DNA of 64,000 nucleotides from Thalassomonas sp. RHCl1 (GTDB lineage Bacteria; Pseudomonadota; Gammaproteobacteria; Enterobacterales; Alteromonadaceae): NCBI RefSeq assembly GCF_947387555.1, contig NZ_CANDNZ010000010.1, positions 124,001 to 188,000 of the forward strand, read 5' to 3'. Shown piece by piece: positions 55,301 to 64,000 of this stretch (position 1 is its first letter; each line of letters starts with the position of its first letter). The notes under the pieces were generated by a model. It saw only the letters and a program-made list of their open reading frames with translations, ran no database searches and was not told where the DNA came from. The position numbers and the translations under genes were made by a program.

Positions 55301-58300
55301 GCGGTAACCGCGGATTTTTAACTGGTGATCTATCCTGCCAAGATAAGTCACCTGGCCCTGCCCGGTTATCCGCACCAGATCCCCGGTGCGGTAACCACGC
55401 CCGGCGGGGGTGTTGATAAACTGCTGCTCGGTTAACTCCTGCAAACCGGCGTAACCTAAAGTGACGCTTTTACCCACCACCACAAGCTCACCGACCATGC
55501 CCGGCGGCACCGGGTTACCGCTGCGGTCAATCACTGTAGTAGCCACACCGGAAATGGCCTGCCCCAATGGCACATAAGCCTGGGTTTCGAGGCCGGTAAC
55601 GCCGTAATAAAGCACATCGGATAAAACTTCGGTGGAACCATACAGGTTAACAAATTGTGTTTCTGGCAAACGCTCGACAAACTGGTGCGCCAGCGAAGTC
55701 GCCAGCGCCTCACCGCTGACAAACCAATAAGACAACCGGGCCGAAAACTCCGGCTCTACTCTCAGGTAGGCATCTATTGCCCGCATCAGAGAAGGTGCGG
55801 TAACCATACGGGTTACCCGGCGCTGCGCCAACTGCTGTAAAAAGGCTTTTGGATCTTTGACCACATCCCGTTCAAACAATTCTAACGCTACCCCGCCGCA
55901 CAGGGGCACCCAAAGTTCCCACACGCCTCGGATAAAGGCCATAGAGGTGATATGGGCCGCTCTTTCCTCTTGCTGATAAGGGAAGGCCTGGTGCATCCAG
56001 GAGACCCGGTTATAAAGTGCGCCGTGGTTACCCAGAACACCTTTGGGACGTCCGGTTGAACCTGAAGTAAAGATCATATGGGACAGGGTTTGCTCACCAA
56101 TGCCCGGACATGCCAGGTTTTCACCCGGATAAGCCTGGCGCTGCGCGAGCACAGTTTCATCGTTTATCACCAGCACTTCCGCCAGGGAGGTGAACTCAGC
56201 CGCCCAGGCAGAGGTCTTAACATCTGTCAGCACCAAAGATGCCTGAGAGTCCTCCAGCATCATGGCGATACGCGCTATCGGCAGCTCCTGCGTTAACGGC
56301 ACATATGCCGCCCCGGCTTTTAATATCGCCAGCATAGCCACCACACGATCAACCGAACGTGTCATGGCAAAAGCCACCCGGCTGTTCAGGCCTATGTGAT
56401 ACTTATCCTGCAACAGGGCGGCAAGCTGGTTGGCCTGCTGATTTAATTCCCGGTAACTCAACCTGCTGTCTTGGGTCACGACCGCGTCGCTATCTCCTAC
56501 CCTGGCCACCTGGGCTTCAAACAGGGACAGAATATTTTCCACCTCCCCTTCTGCCAACATTTCCCGGGGGCCGTCCCTCTCGGGAAGGCGTTGCCAACTT
56601 GCCGCCGCCGACCAGGCATGGGAAAACACAGATGTTTGGGGCGTCTGCATCAGGGCCGTCAGCAAAGCATTAAATTCCCGGGCCGCCAGCTCGATATGTT
56701 CGGCATTGAACAATCCGCTGTCGTACACCCAATCAAGGCGGATCAGCTCTTCTCCCAGCTCCTGGTACTCGTTGATATAAAGGGTGAGATCATATTTATT
56801 TTCAAAGCCCTTTTCCTCTTCATAAGAAGAAAAGTTCAATCCCGGCAAACTGACGTCCGTGCCCGGAGTATTGTTCATATTGATCAACACCTGAAACACA
56901 GGGGTATGCTTCAAACTCCTGACCGGGTTTAAGTGCTCCACCAGTAACTCAAAGGGCACATCATTGTAATCCCCTGCCAGCAGGTGTTCCTGCCTGGTTC
57001 TTGCTAACAATTCAATAAAGGTTGGGTTATCGCCAAGATCTGTTCTGAACACCTGGGTATTGAGGAATAAACCAATCAGGCCGTGAAAAGCCTTCTGGCT
57101 GCGCCCGGCGCTGGGGGAGCCCATAACGATATCGGTTTCATTACTCCAGCGGGCCAGGTGTACGGCAAAGGCCGACTGCAGGGTCATAAACAAACTCGCC
57201 TGCTGGTTCAGGCTAAAATCTTTCATTTTCCGCGTCAGCGCGCTGGGAATGATCTGGCTGACCTGAGCTCCCTGCCTGTGTTCCAGCTCTTTTCTCGGCT
57301 GATCCAGCGGCAAGCCGTGTACCTGGGGAATATCCCGTAATTTATCCAGCCAGAACTGAATTTTCGGTGCTAAATGCGCTTCGCTCAGCTGGCTATTTTG
57401 CCAGTGGGCAAAGTCAACATACTGCAGACTCAGCGGAGATAGTTCAGCACTTTCTCCCGCCAGCGCCGCCTGGTAAAAATGAACGAACTCATTCACTAAA
57501 ATGCCCATAGACCAGCCGTCGGCGGCAATATGATGGACATTCAATAACAGCACGCTTTCGCTTGCCGACAGGGTATATACCCTGGCCCGCAGCATAAGCT
57601 CCCGGCTAAGGTCAAAAGAAAGTTCACTGTCATCGGTGATCGCCTGCGACACCAGCTGCTTTTGCCCGCCGGCATCCATGGCGGTTAAATCGATAACCTT
57701 TAAAGAAAAATCGACATCTTCTTTAATGATTTGTACCGGTTTATGGCCGTCGCTGGCAAAAACCGTTCTCAGGGGTTCATGACGTTTGATGATTTGCTTA
57801 AAAGCACTTTCGGCACAGACAAGATCAAAGGTCCCGGACAAGCTGAAGGCACTGGCGATATTATATTGGCTGCTGTCGCTTGCCATCTGATCTAAAAACC
57901 ATAACCTTTGCTGGGCAAAGGAAGCCTCATACCTCTGACGGTTGCGCTCGATGGCAACAGGCGCCAATTGCTGAACATCCAAAGCATCTTTTTCAATCTG
58001 CTCTGCCAGCGTCTGTAATACCGGATATTCAAAGATAGTTTTAACCGTCAGCTCCCGGGTGAAAGCATCATTAACTTCCGCTGCCAGGCGCACACAAAGC
58101 AGGGAATGGCCCCCTAAGGCAAAAAAGTTATCATTACGGCCAATACGCTCGCCATCGATTGCCAACAGCTCCCCCCAGATAGCCGCCAGGCGACTTTCCA
58201 CAGTCGTTTCAGGGGCAATAAAGAATTCCTGCTCCTGGTTCTCGGGCACAGGCAAGGCTTTACGGTCAACTTTACCATTGGTGGTAAAAGGCATGCTATC

Positions 58301-61300
58301 GAGTATCTGGATCACGGCAGGCACCATATGTTCAGGCAAGGCCGCCGATAAGTTTTGCCTCAAGCTTTCCCTTACCCGGGCCGGCTCCTGATCCATTTGT
58401 TCTAAGGTGACATAGGCAACCAGCTGTTTCAAATCCCGGGTATCTTCGCGCAACAGCACAACCGCAGAATTAACTTGCGGCTGGCTCGCCAGCAGGTGCT
58501 CTATCTCCCCCAACTCGACCCTAAAGCCGCGAATTTTCACCTGATCATCGATACGGCCGATGTATTCAATCTGGCCGTCTTGCTGATAACGTACTAAATC
58601 CCCGGTACGGTATAACCTTTCCCCCGACCAGGGCGCTGAAATAAAACGCTCTGCGGTTAAGGCCTCTTTATGCAGGTAGCCCCGGGCAAGCCCGGCCCCG
58701 CCGATATATAATTCTCCTTCGGCGCCAAAAGGCAGCAGTTGCTGCAGCGGATCCAACACATAACAATGCACATTGGCCAGAGGATAACCTATGGTGTGGC
58801 TGTCAATTTTATGCTGATGGCGCGCGCGGGTTGCGGTGATTGTGGTTTCCGTCGGTCCGTACAGGTTGTAATAAGTGCGGTTTTTCACCCATAAATCGGC
58901 GATATCCCTGGGGCAATGCTCCCCGCCGGTACCGATAACCTTCAGCTTGGGCAGCTCCCGGTAACGTTGCGCCGCCAGCAGCGCCGCCGGAAAAATGCCA
59001 TGGCTAATATCGTGATCGGCCATAAACTGTGACAGATCCCTTTGGCTATCCGTCAGGTACAAGCTAGCCCCGGCATTGAGGCAAATAAACATATGGCTGA
59101 TGGCGGGATCAAAACTAAAAGACACCAGGTGCAGCACACGTGAGCTTGCTTCCACCTGGAAATCTTCCAACTCAAACCGGTTAAGGTTGACCAGACCGCC
59201 GTGCTCTACCGCCACCCCTTTCGGCTGTCCGGTAGAACCTGAGGTATAAATCACATAAGCCAAATCAGTCGCCGCCGCCGAAGCAGACAAGGCAGCGGCA
59301 TTTTCCTGCACTGTACAGGCAGCAATGTCTGCTCTGGTGTCTTCATCATCCAATAGCACAATGTCATAAGCATAATCGCCGAGTTTGTGTATCAGTGTTG
59401 ACTGGCTTAATACCAGCTTAAGGCCGCTGTCGTTAAGCATATAAGTCAGGCGCTGCTGCGGATAGGCAGGATCTAAAGGCACAAAGGCACCTCCGGCTTT
59501 AAGCACCGCCAACAGGCTGATCACCAGCTCAAAAGAGCGCTCTAAACAAAGCCCCACCAGAACATCCCGGCCCACCCCCTGATTTTTCAGATAATGGGCA
59601 AGTTGCTCCGCCTGCTGATCCAGCTCGCGGTAACTCAAGCTTTGCCCTTCGCAGATAATGGCAGTGGCCTTAGGCGTCTTCGCCACTTGCTGCTCAAAGA
59701 TCTGATGGATAGCCGCCACATGCGGATAACCCCTGGCGGTATTATTTAACTGTGCCAGCAGAAACTCCTGCTGCTGCGGGCTAAGCAATGCCAGGCGACC
59801 GACATCGGTGTTCTGTGTGGATAGCATATCCTTAAGCAGGATTGTCAGGTTCTGTGCCAGCCCTTGAATACGGTCTGCGCTGAAGAGGTCGGTATTATAT
59901 TCAAACACCAGCTCCAACCCGGCTTCACTCTCGATGGCATTAAGGGTAAGTTCGTATTTCGCCTCGACCTTGTCTTCCTCCAAGGGCGTGAACGCTATGC
60001 CCCCCAGGGTAAATTCCTGGCTTTGGGTGGTATTCATGGTAAACATGATCTGAAACAGCGGTGAATAACCGAGATCCCGTATCGGATTTAAGTGCTCCAC
60101 CAGGTGTTCAAAAGGCACATCCTGATGCTGCTGCGCTTCCAGGTTGACGGCTTTTACCCGGGCGAAAAAGTCCGTCAGGTTTTGTTGCGCGCTGCAATCA
60201 AGCCTGAGTACCAGGGTATTGATAAAGCAGCCCACCAGGGGTTCAAGTTCCTTTTGCAGCCGGTTGGCCACCGGCGTGCCGATCACTATATCGCTGCTGT
60301 TGCTGTGACGGGACAATACCAGGGAGAAAGCGCCGTGCAACAACATAAACAGGGTGATATTATGCTCCAGCGCCAGGGCCTGCAGTGACTTTAATAGCCC
60401 GGAATCAAGACGTTGCGTGGTTGTTGCCCCGGCAAAGCCCTGGGTTTTCGGCCGCTCAAAGTCCAGCGGTAAATTGTGCACCAGCGGCAGCTGATTTAAC
60501 TGCTGCTGCCAATAATCCAGTTGCTGTGTAAGAACATCGCCAACCAAGAAATCATGCTGCCAGCAGGCATAATCGCTATATTGCAGCGTTAACGGCTCCA
60601 GTGCTGCCGCCTGCCCCGACACAGCTCCCTGATATAACCGGCTGAACTCTTGTAATAAGACACCGATAGACCAGCCGTCGGCGGCAATATGGTGCACATT
60701 AAAGACCAGGGCACCTTCATCAGCGCCCAGTGTCAAATATGTTACCCTGAGCATTAAGTCTGTTCTGAGATCAAAAACATAACCGCACAACTGATTAATT
60801 TTTTCCCTCAATAATTGTGCTTGCTGCTCGCCGGAGCTGCTGCTCAGGTCGATATGCTCCAAGGTAAAATCAAAGTCCTGTAAAATATCTTGCCTGACCC
60901 CGCTGCCGCTGTCAGCAAATACCGTTCTTAACACCTGGTGACGTTGAATGATAGCCGCCAGGGCCGACTCCGCCGCCGCCAGGTCGAACTTGCCTTTGAC
61001 GGTGAAAGCGGCAGGCATATTATAATGACTGCTGCCCCCTTCCATCTGATCGATAAACCACAGTCTTTGCTGGGAAAAGGAAACAGGTAATACTTTTTTA
61101 TCCCGGGAAACTGCACTGACTTGCTTTCTGACAACTCCGGTTTCTGTCGCCAGAATGCGCCGCGCCAGCACCTCAAGCACAGGGGCTTCAAAAACGTCTT
61201 TAACCTGCATTTCTATACTGAAGTGCTCACGGATGGCGGACACCAGACGTACCGCCAGCAGGGAGTGGCCTCCCAATTCAAAGAAAGAGGCACTGGCACT

Positions 61301-64000
61301 GATCTCTTTTACTGCCACGTCCAACAAGCGGGCAAAAATCTGTGCCAAAGCCAGCTCGGCCTCGCCACTTGGCGCCTGATAAGCAGAGATTACCCGGCCA
61401 CTTTTCGCGTCAGGTAAGGCTTTACGATCCACCTTACCGTTGGCGGTTAACGGCATTTTTTCCAAAAGCACAAAAAATGCCGGGATCATAAAGGCGGGTA
61501 ACTGCTGCTGAAGCTGCTGTTTAATGGCATCTTGCAAACCTGCCAGCTCGCCTTCGCCATAACTGCTATAAGCTTCAAGCACCAGGTAAGCAGCCAGTGC
61601 CGGCTCCCCTTGCTCGCTTTCCGTCACCAGTACCAGGGCATCAAGCACCTGCGGATATGCAGCCAGGACCTGCTCTATCTCCCCCAACTCAATGCGGAAA
61701 CCGCGTATTTTCACCTGATGATCGATACGCCCCAAAAACTCCAGATTGCCGTCTGGCAACTGACGCACCAGATCGCCGGTTTTATATAAACGTTGTTTAT
61801 CGCCTTTACCCTCCAGATCAAGTTCGATAAATTTTTCCGCGGTAAGGACTTCGCGGTTGAGATACCCCCGCGCCAGCCCGGTGCCGCCAATATGCAGTTC
61901 CCCGGCAACGCCCTCAGGCACAAGCGCCCCCTGGGCATTTAACACATAAGCCCGGGTATTATTTATCGGCCGCCCGATATGCAGACTTTCCTGCTGTGGC
62001 CCGAAACTGCCCAGGGTAGCGCAAATCGTTGTTTCCGAAGGGCCATAGGCATTGATAAAGCGCCTGTTTGCAGACCAGTTGCGGGCGTCTCCCTTGGCAC
62101 AGGCATCCCCGGCTACCACTAAGGTTTCAACCGAAGACCAGGCATTAACATCGAGATGAGGCAAGAGCACAGGCGGTAAAGTGGCGTGGCTGATCTGCTC
62201 TTGAGCCACCAGGGCATTTAATGCTTCCGGTGATTTCACCACCTGCTCCGTCAGCAACACTAAACTGGCCCCCTGGGCCAATGCGGTAAAAAATTCAGAT
62301 GTGGCAGCATCAAAGGCCATGGAAGCAAATTGCAACACCTTACTGGTCGGGGCAATGGCAAACCCCTGGATTTGCGCCAGGGCTAAATTACATAAGCCCC
62401 TGTGCTCTAACAGCACACCTTTGGGCTGCCCGGTGGAGCCTGATGTGTAGATAACATAAGCCAGATTTTCCGAGCTAAGACCAAGGGAAACGCAGGGAAT
62501 ATTGTCACTGCTATAGCTGCCAAGCTCCGCCAGCATAGCTTCATCATCCAGACACAACAACTGGCTGCTGTCGACGGGAAGCTGCTCCGTCAGGGCTTTT
62601 TCGGTTAACACGTAATGTAAACCGGCGTCCGCAACCATATATTCCAGCCGGGCACTCGGGTAAGCGGGATCTAACGGCACATAGGCGCCGCCGGCCTTCA
62701 TGATTGCTAAAATCCCCACCAGCATATCAAAGGAGCGGGTTAAAGATATCCCGACTAAGGTATCCGGTTTCACCGCTTTTTGTTCGATAAGGAAACGGGC
62801 AAGACGGTTTGCCCGGCTATTAAGCTCACCGTAACTCAACTGCCGATCTGCCAGGATCAGGGCTGTTGCCCCGGGAGCTTTTTTCACCCGCGCTTCAAAT
62901 AATTCATGAATACACAGGCTATCCGGGTAAGGAACGGCAGTGTTATTCCAGTCAAGCAACTGTTGCTGACGTCCTGCTTCCCCGACAACAGGCAAGGCCA
63001 GGACATTGGCTTGCGGCTCATTCAGCAGGCCATCGACTAATAACTCAAAGCTTAAGGCCATGGCTTTGATAGTGTCCGCCTTAAACAAATCCCGGTTATA
63101 TTCCCATTCCAGGCTTAATCCCTGCTCACTTTCCTCAACCGTAAGGGTTAGATCGTATTTGGCCTGACTTTTTTCCTGTGCCATCGGTGTCAGGCTCAAC
63201 CCGGGCAACTCCAACCCGGTTTCATCATTGTTTTGCAATACCAGTACCACCTGGAATAACGGGCTGTGCTGTAAATTACGCTCCGGCTGCAAACGCTCAA
63301 CGATCTGCTCAAAAGGCACCTGTTGATGACGATAGGCATCGAGCAGCATTTGTTTGCTCTGTCCTAACAGGGTTTTAAAGCCGGGACCGGCAGACAAATC
63401 GCAACGCAACACCAAGGTATTGACAAAAAAGCCGATAAGTCCGGCGACTTCCGCCTGCTCCCGGTTGGCTATCGGGCTGCCGATAACAATATCATTTTCA
63501 TTACTGTAACGGCCAAGCAGTACGGAGAAGGCGGCATGCAAGCCCATAAACAGGGTCGCCCCCTGCTCCCGGCAAAGGTTTTTCAGCTTAACCAGCGGCC
63601 CCTGCCCGATAAAACTCTCCACCGCCTCACCGGCAAAGGTCTGCACCTTGGGCCGGGAAAAGTCCAGGGGTAAATTATGCACTTGGGGTAATTGTGCCAG
63701 CTGCTTTTGCCAGTAAGAAAGTTGCTTATCCAGCACTTCCCCTTGCAGCCACTGGCGTTGCCAGTGGGCATAATCGCCATACTGGATTGGCAGAGGCGGC
63801 AGCACCGTCGCCTGACCCTGCTGATAACCGGTATATAAAGCGCTGAACTCTTTAACCAGTACCGACATCGACCAGCCGTCGGCGGCAATATGATGCAAGG
63901 TAACTAATAACACATGCTCGCTGTCCGACAACTTCAGCACTTTCGCCCTGAGCATCAGATCATTTTTTAAATCAAAAGGCTGTCGCGCTTCTGTTGCAAT
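49319..64000 (-). CDS. Non-ribosomal peptide synthetase, last four modules with E and TE (5' end outside window)
   Basis: The frame is open to the right edge, starting inside a condensation domain, so the gene begins outside the window. Counting residues from the first Met at 63955: C1 (partial; H-H-I-A-A-D-G near 21), A1 (Y-T-S-G-S-T-G ~500), T1 (G-G-H-S ~890), C2 (~1087), A2 (~1570), T2 (~1943), C3 (~2140), A3 (~2628), T3 (~3014), C4 (~3213), A4 (~3695), T4 (G-G-D-S ~4086), an epimerization domain (H-H-L-M-V-D-G ~4275; F-N-Y-L-G-Q-F-D ~4497) and a thioesterase (G-W-S-L-G-G ~4691, H-S-D-M near the end). Pocket residues read by eye: A1 D-A-S-T-V-A-A-I-C (Tyr/Phe-like), A2 D-P-S-I-G-G-L-I-T (unassigned), A3 I-R-W-V-F-S-L-S-D (no Asp235; close to beta-alanine codes), A4 D-T-E-D-V-G-A-I-T (basic residue possible). 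T4 has G-G-D-S, as expected before an E domain. Confidence 0.95.
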   Translation of the reverse strand: MATEARQPFDLKNDLMLRAKVLKLSDSEHVLLVTLHHIAADGWSMSVLVKEFSALYTGYQQGQATVLPPLPIQYGDYAHWQRQWLQGEVLDKQLSYWQKQLAQLPQVHNLPLDFSRPKVQTFAGEAVESFIGQGPLVKLKNLCREQGATLFMGLHAAFSVLLGRYSNENDIVIGSPIANREQAEVAGLIGFFVNTLVLRCDLSAGPGFKTLLGQSKQMLLDAYRHQQVPFEQIVERLQPERNLQHSPLFQVVLVLQNNDETGLELPGLSLTPMAQEKSQAKYDLTLTVEESEQGLSLEWEYNRDLFKADTIKAMALSFELLVDGLLNEPQANVLALPVVGEAGRQQQLLDWNNTAVPYPDSLCIHELFEARVKKAPGATALILADRQLSYGELNSRANRLARFLIEQKAVKPDTLVGISLTRSFDMLVGILAIMKAGGAYVPLDPAYPSARLEYMVADAGLHYVLTEKALTEQLPVDSSQLLCLDDEAMLAELGSYSSDNIPCVSLGLSSENLAYVIYTSGSTGQPKGVLLEHRGLCNLALAQIQGFAIAPTSKVLQFASMAFDAATSEFFTALAQGASLVLLTEQVVKSPEALNALVAQEQISHATLPPVLLPHLDVNAWSSVETLVVAGDACAKGDARNWSANRRFINAYGPSETTICATLGSFGPQQESLHIGRPINNTRAYVLNAQGALVPEGVAGELHIGGTGLARGYLNREVLTAEKFIELDLEGKGDKQRLYKTGDLVRQLPDGNLEFLGRIDHQVKIRGFRIELGEIEQVLAAYPQVLDALVLVTESEQGEPALAAYLVLEAYSSYGEGELAGLQDAIKQQLQQQLPAFMIPAFFVLLEKMPLTANGKVDRKALPDAKSGRVISAYQAPSGEAELALAQIFARLLDVAVKEISASASFFELGGHSLLAVRLVSAIREHFSIEMQVKDVFEAPVLEVLARRILATETGVVRKQVSAVSRDKKVLPVSFSQQRLWFIDQMEGGSSHYNMPAAFTVKGKFDLAAAESALAAIIQRHQVLRTVFADSGSGVRQDILQDFDFTLEHIDLSSSSGEQQAQLLREKINQLCGYVFDLRTDLMLRVTYLTLGADEGALVFNVHHIAADGWSIGVLLQEFSRLYQGAVSGQAAALEPLTLQYSDYACWQHDFLVGDVLTQQLDYWQQQLNQLPLVHNLPLDFERPKTQGFAGATTTQRLDSGLLKSLQALALEHNITLFMLLHGAFSLVLSRHSNSSDIVIGTPVANRLQKELEPLVGCFINTLVLRLDCSAQQNLTDFFARVKAVNLEAQQHQDVPFEHLVEHLNPIRDLGYSPLFQIMFTMNTTQSQEFTLGGIAFTPLEEDKVEAKYELTLNAIESEAGLELVFEYNTDLFSADRIQGLAQNLTILLKDMLSTQNTDVGRLALLSPQQQEFLLAQLNNTARGYPHVAAIHQIFEQQVAKTPKATAIICEGQSLSYRELDQQAEQLAHYLKNQGVGRDVLVGLCLERSFELVISLLAVLKAGGAFVPLDPAYPQQRLTYMLNDSGLKLVLSQSTLIHKLGDYAYDIVLLDDEDTRADIAACTVQENAAALSASAAATDLAYVIYTSGSTGQPKGVAVEHGGLVNLNRFELEDFQVEASSRVLHLVSFSFDPAISHMFICLNAGASLYLTDSQRDLSQFMADHDISHGIFPAALLAAQRYRELPKLKVIGTGGEHCPRDIADLWVKNRTYYNLYGPTETTITATRARHQHKIDSHTIGYPLANVHCYVLDPLQQLLPFGAEGELYIGGAGLARGYLHKEALTAERFISAPWSGERLYRTGDLVRYQQDGQIEYIGRIDDQVKIRGFRVELGEIEHLLASQPQVNSAVVLLREDTRDLKQLVAYVTLEQMDQEPARVRESLRQNLSAALPEHMVPAVIQILDSMPFTTNGKVDRKALPVPENQEQEFFIAPETTVESRLAAIWGELLAIDGERIGRNDNFFALGGHSLLCVRLAAEVNDAFTRELTVKTIFEYPVLQTLAEQIEKDALDVQQLAPVAIERNRQRYEASFAQQRLWFLDQMASDSSQYNIASAFSLSGTFDLVCAESAFKQIIKRHEPLRTVFASDGHKPVQIIKEDVDFSLKVIDLTAMDAGGQKQLVSQAITDDSELSFDLSRELMLRARVYTLSASESVLLLNVHHIAADGWSMGILVNEFVHFYQAALAGESAELSPLSLQYVDFAHWQNSQLSEAHLAPKIQFWLDKLRDIPQVHGLPLDQPRKELEHRQGAQVSQIIPSALTRKMKDFSLNQQASLFMTLQSAFAVHLARWSNETDIVMGSPSAGRSQKAFHGLIGLFLNTQVFRTDLGDNPTFIELLARTRQEHLLAGDYNDVPFELLVEHLNPVRSLKHTPVFQVLINMNNTPGTDVSLPGLNFSSYEEEKGFENKYDLTLYINEYQELGEELIRLDWVYDSGLFNAEHIELAAREFNALLTALMQTPQTSVFSHAWSAAASWQRLPERDGPREMLAEGEVENILSLFEAQVARVGDSDAVVTQDSRLSYRELNQQANQLAALLQDKYHIGLNSRVAFAMTRSVDRVVAMLAILKAGAAYVPLTQELPIARIAMMLEDSQASLVLTDVKTSAWAAEFTSLAEVLVINDETVLAQRQAYPGENLACPGIGEQTLSHMIFTSGSTGRPKGVLGNHGALYNRVSWMHQAFPYQQEERAAHITSMAFIRGVWELWVPLCGGVALELFERDVVKDPKAFLQQLAQRRVTRMVTAPSLMRAIDAYLRVEPEFSARLSYWFVSGEALATSLAHQFVERLPETQFVNLYGSTEVLSDVLYYGVTGLETQAYVPLGQAISGVATTVIDRSGNPVPPGMVGELVVVGKSVTLGYAGLQELTEQQFINTPAGRGYRTGDLVRITGQGQVTYLGRIDHQLKIRGYRIELSEVESHLMQLHFIQDVVVMPYGDEPALAAYFTLKQPVSVDEGNIQSLIRTELSTRLPAYMLPSVFISLKEWPLTPNGKVNRKALPEPDHAHLAQNYQAPESEGEKALAAIWSSLLPVDEQVLGLKANFFELGGHSLLSVRLIAEIKQAFNKALAVRDIFEHPLLGQLAGLIAQTPQMLDGGKIKPVSSLLKRLPTSFSQQRLWFLDEMDGGSAHYNIPFALKVEGDFCPDIAREAFNRIVARHEPLRTVFSSTEGGEAMPIIMEQAEINFAQHDLSDLASQEQDNRLRQLINADQSGHFDLSRDVMLRASYLKIAEGQGVLLINVHHIASDGWSTRLIIKEFSSLYRALSAKESPELPELALRYSDYAHWQRHWFSEHVLKDQLSYWQQQLTGLPQVHHLPLSGARPQYQTFAGEEYSWSLSSELSQKLKQFAAKQQISLFMLLHGAFSLVISRNSGESDIVVGTPVANRQQKELESLVGFFVNTLVLRLDCAPELSLQQYLEQVKQVNLDALAHQDTPFEYLVEQLQPERSTAYSPLFQIMFSMDTNEDVSLTLPEVSLSLIEPEEVSAKFDLTLNAVDMGQQLAFDLEYNSDLFAPQQIQRLAQHMNVLLENIVSDDSQLQRTLQDMPVLPHQEQEYLVQTLNQNADFDSLPLAIHQLVSQQALKTPDNTALFCHEQGLSYRELEQRSNQLAYHLCQQGVEPDSLVGICLERSLDMMVSLLAILKTGAAYVPLDPAYPAARLAYMMQDSGMQYLVTRSDIRVLPELQEITAICIDENKIQQLWRSGECEGEVPQQWRPDSLAYVIYTSGTTGQPKGVMIEQSSASLHVQVMKHYLQLKEQDNVLQFASVSFDTFIEQTFAALATGACLHLRDDKVWSSEDFYRYSDRHQITVTDLSPAYLMELLRESDLSSRYWQQSSLNRVVVGGEALPLGILSRWQQLGLADTCRLFNAYGPTEATITSSISEIDVAQSGVPIGKALTGRTLYVLDENLQLVPFGATGELYIGGPCLARGYLNQAQLTAERFISWDLPNGQAIRLYRTGDRVRYLADGQLAFAGRVDEQVKIRGFRIELAEIEEQLSLLAEVNSVVVLARDDGDQPTRLVAYLLLNGNGDDNQAIEGIRTELAKVLPAYMLPSVYMVLPEFPLMPNGKVDKSALPEPEQNAADGDYQEANNETELILVRLWSELLNQEQETLSVNANFFALGGDSILSIQLVSKARQAGITLSVKDIFEFQSIRALAAKVKTNKQVLAPQQAVAGELALLPIQHDFFSDETELHHYNQSVLLALDTQLDPGYLRQMIAALYQRHDALRLRFEKADDGWRGYHQAFDQQMLDSTLEFQSLPGEDFSALTPYAQQAQLSLSLSDGPMFKVVHFTNNSNESRLLLVIHHLMVDGVSWRILLEDVDTLLSSQDPTQPKVLADKTSSFQQWGAFLQDYAQSESLKQERSYWLETLSVPLATSIAPSGSDPEALAGQAQLANAGFELTQELTGQLLAQSGQGTRLSINELLIAALWLGMQRWNGQAALQLDLEGHGRESLTEQLDLSQTVGWFTSLYPLRLNDGHGEGNLGQLAAKVKQAYREIPHHGIGYGILKYLSRDAAFANLPESAVLFNYLGQFDQVTRDNDGLSVAGEDVGLAMSENRRQTHELTINALISSACLKFDLGFNLAQHSQSSIEQLLVLIKTALTELIDFQGEMPEGLESESLALSPVEAGGQANDEELSACVIKLNQSQAQTNIFCLHPLGGTVSCYADLATEVEDQAAFYGIQTPALATELRFLTIESLAAYYVEGIMSVQAGGPYVLLGWSLGGSLAYEVAVQLAARGQEIAYVGLFDEAPVLGSTDAKPALWYQRIKGLFEDEFDWSPIEACSQDAGIAALVQQAMTNGFAPDGIEAEVMSRYFRYLVDTSLALNQYQAKSSSLPLELFKVAKPVSENNALVDYGWSDISSGEIEVVDVEGKHSDMVKQPYVSSLAQRLKQSLERLNNQTEIVI

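Noticed and set aside
1-64000. CRISPR array, tRNA/rRNA genes, insertion sequences
   Set aside because: No regularly spaced short repeats, tRNA cloverleaf, transposase or IS-type terminal repeats were found by eye on either strand.

Overview
The window reads as chromosome of a Gram-negative marine gammaproteobacterium. The supporting signs are outer-membrane porins (OprB-like and DcaP-like), lipoproteins with lipoboxes, a classic chemoreceptor, an E-TE terminated NRPS with a PvdE/SyrD-type exporter, and moderate base composition with AGGAG-type ribosome sites. The overall style (R-body genes, large NRPS, many secreted or surface proteins) resembles Thalassomonas/Colwelliaceae-type Alteromonadales. 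That placement is inference; no rRNA or other phylogenetic marker lies in the window. Layout, left to right. (1) 1-7300 is an R-body (refractile body, reb) locus: two paralogous AraC-type regulators that carry a degenerate sigma54-activator-like AAA+ domain, a terminator, then eleven small genes. Five are full-length RebB proteins, three are short RebB-core variants, two belong to a second helical family and one is a coiled-coil protein; several intergenic gaps hold a hairpin. (2) 7600-17670 is a patchwork of single genes: a small ORF coupled to a ribbon-helix-helix protein, SRPBCC, DUF2059, a DUF2846-like lipoprotein, a lone EAL protein, an OprB porin, a pesticin-like muramidase, a hemerythrin and a protein with the cholera/pertussis-toxin-type ADP-ribosyltransferase signature. 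(3) 28108 down to 17842 (minus strand) is one apparent operon: DcaP-like porin, a Cache domain fused to what looks like a pentameric ligand-gated ion channel, a metallophosphoesterase, a cyclic-nucleotide-binding-domain/SLC13 transporter fusion, and two tandem membrane-anchored TrpX-like binding proteins. (4) 29300-30276 is an amidase_2 peptidoglycan hydrolase overlapping a small lipoprotein, arranged like an effector/immunity pair. (5) 43436 down to 30492 (minus strand) is a large, unfamiliar cluster: a protein with two lamin-tail domains, two related four-helix membrane proteins, a lipoprotein, a small helical protein, a chemoreceptor, and two giant paralogs with a nucleotidyltransferase-fold signature. 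The last of these has an added C-terminal OTU-protease-like motif. (6) 44009-47271 holds two EF-hand proteins, a PlsC-type acyltransferase, a glutaredoxin-like protein, a possible small RNA and two AT-rich small membrane genes. (7) 64000 down to 47535 holds the 3' part of an NRPS gene (C-A-T x4, then E and TE; its start lies outside the window) followed by its exporter. Working together: R-bodies, a possible ADP-ribosyltransferase, an OTU-like protein, peptidoglycan hydrolases and a non-ribosomal peptide all suggest interaction with other organisms, possibly eukaryotic hosts or grazers. The two items least like described systems are the Cache-channel operon (17842-28108) and the lamin-tail/chemoreceptor/giant nucleotidyltransferase cluster (30492-43436).
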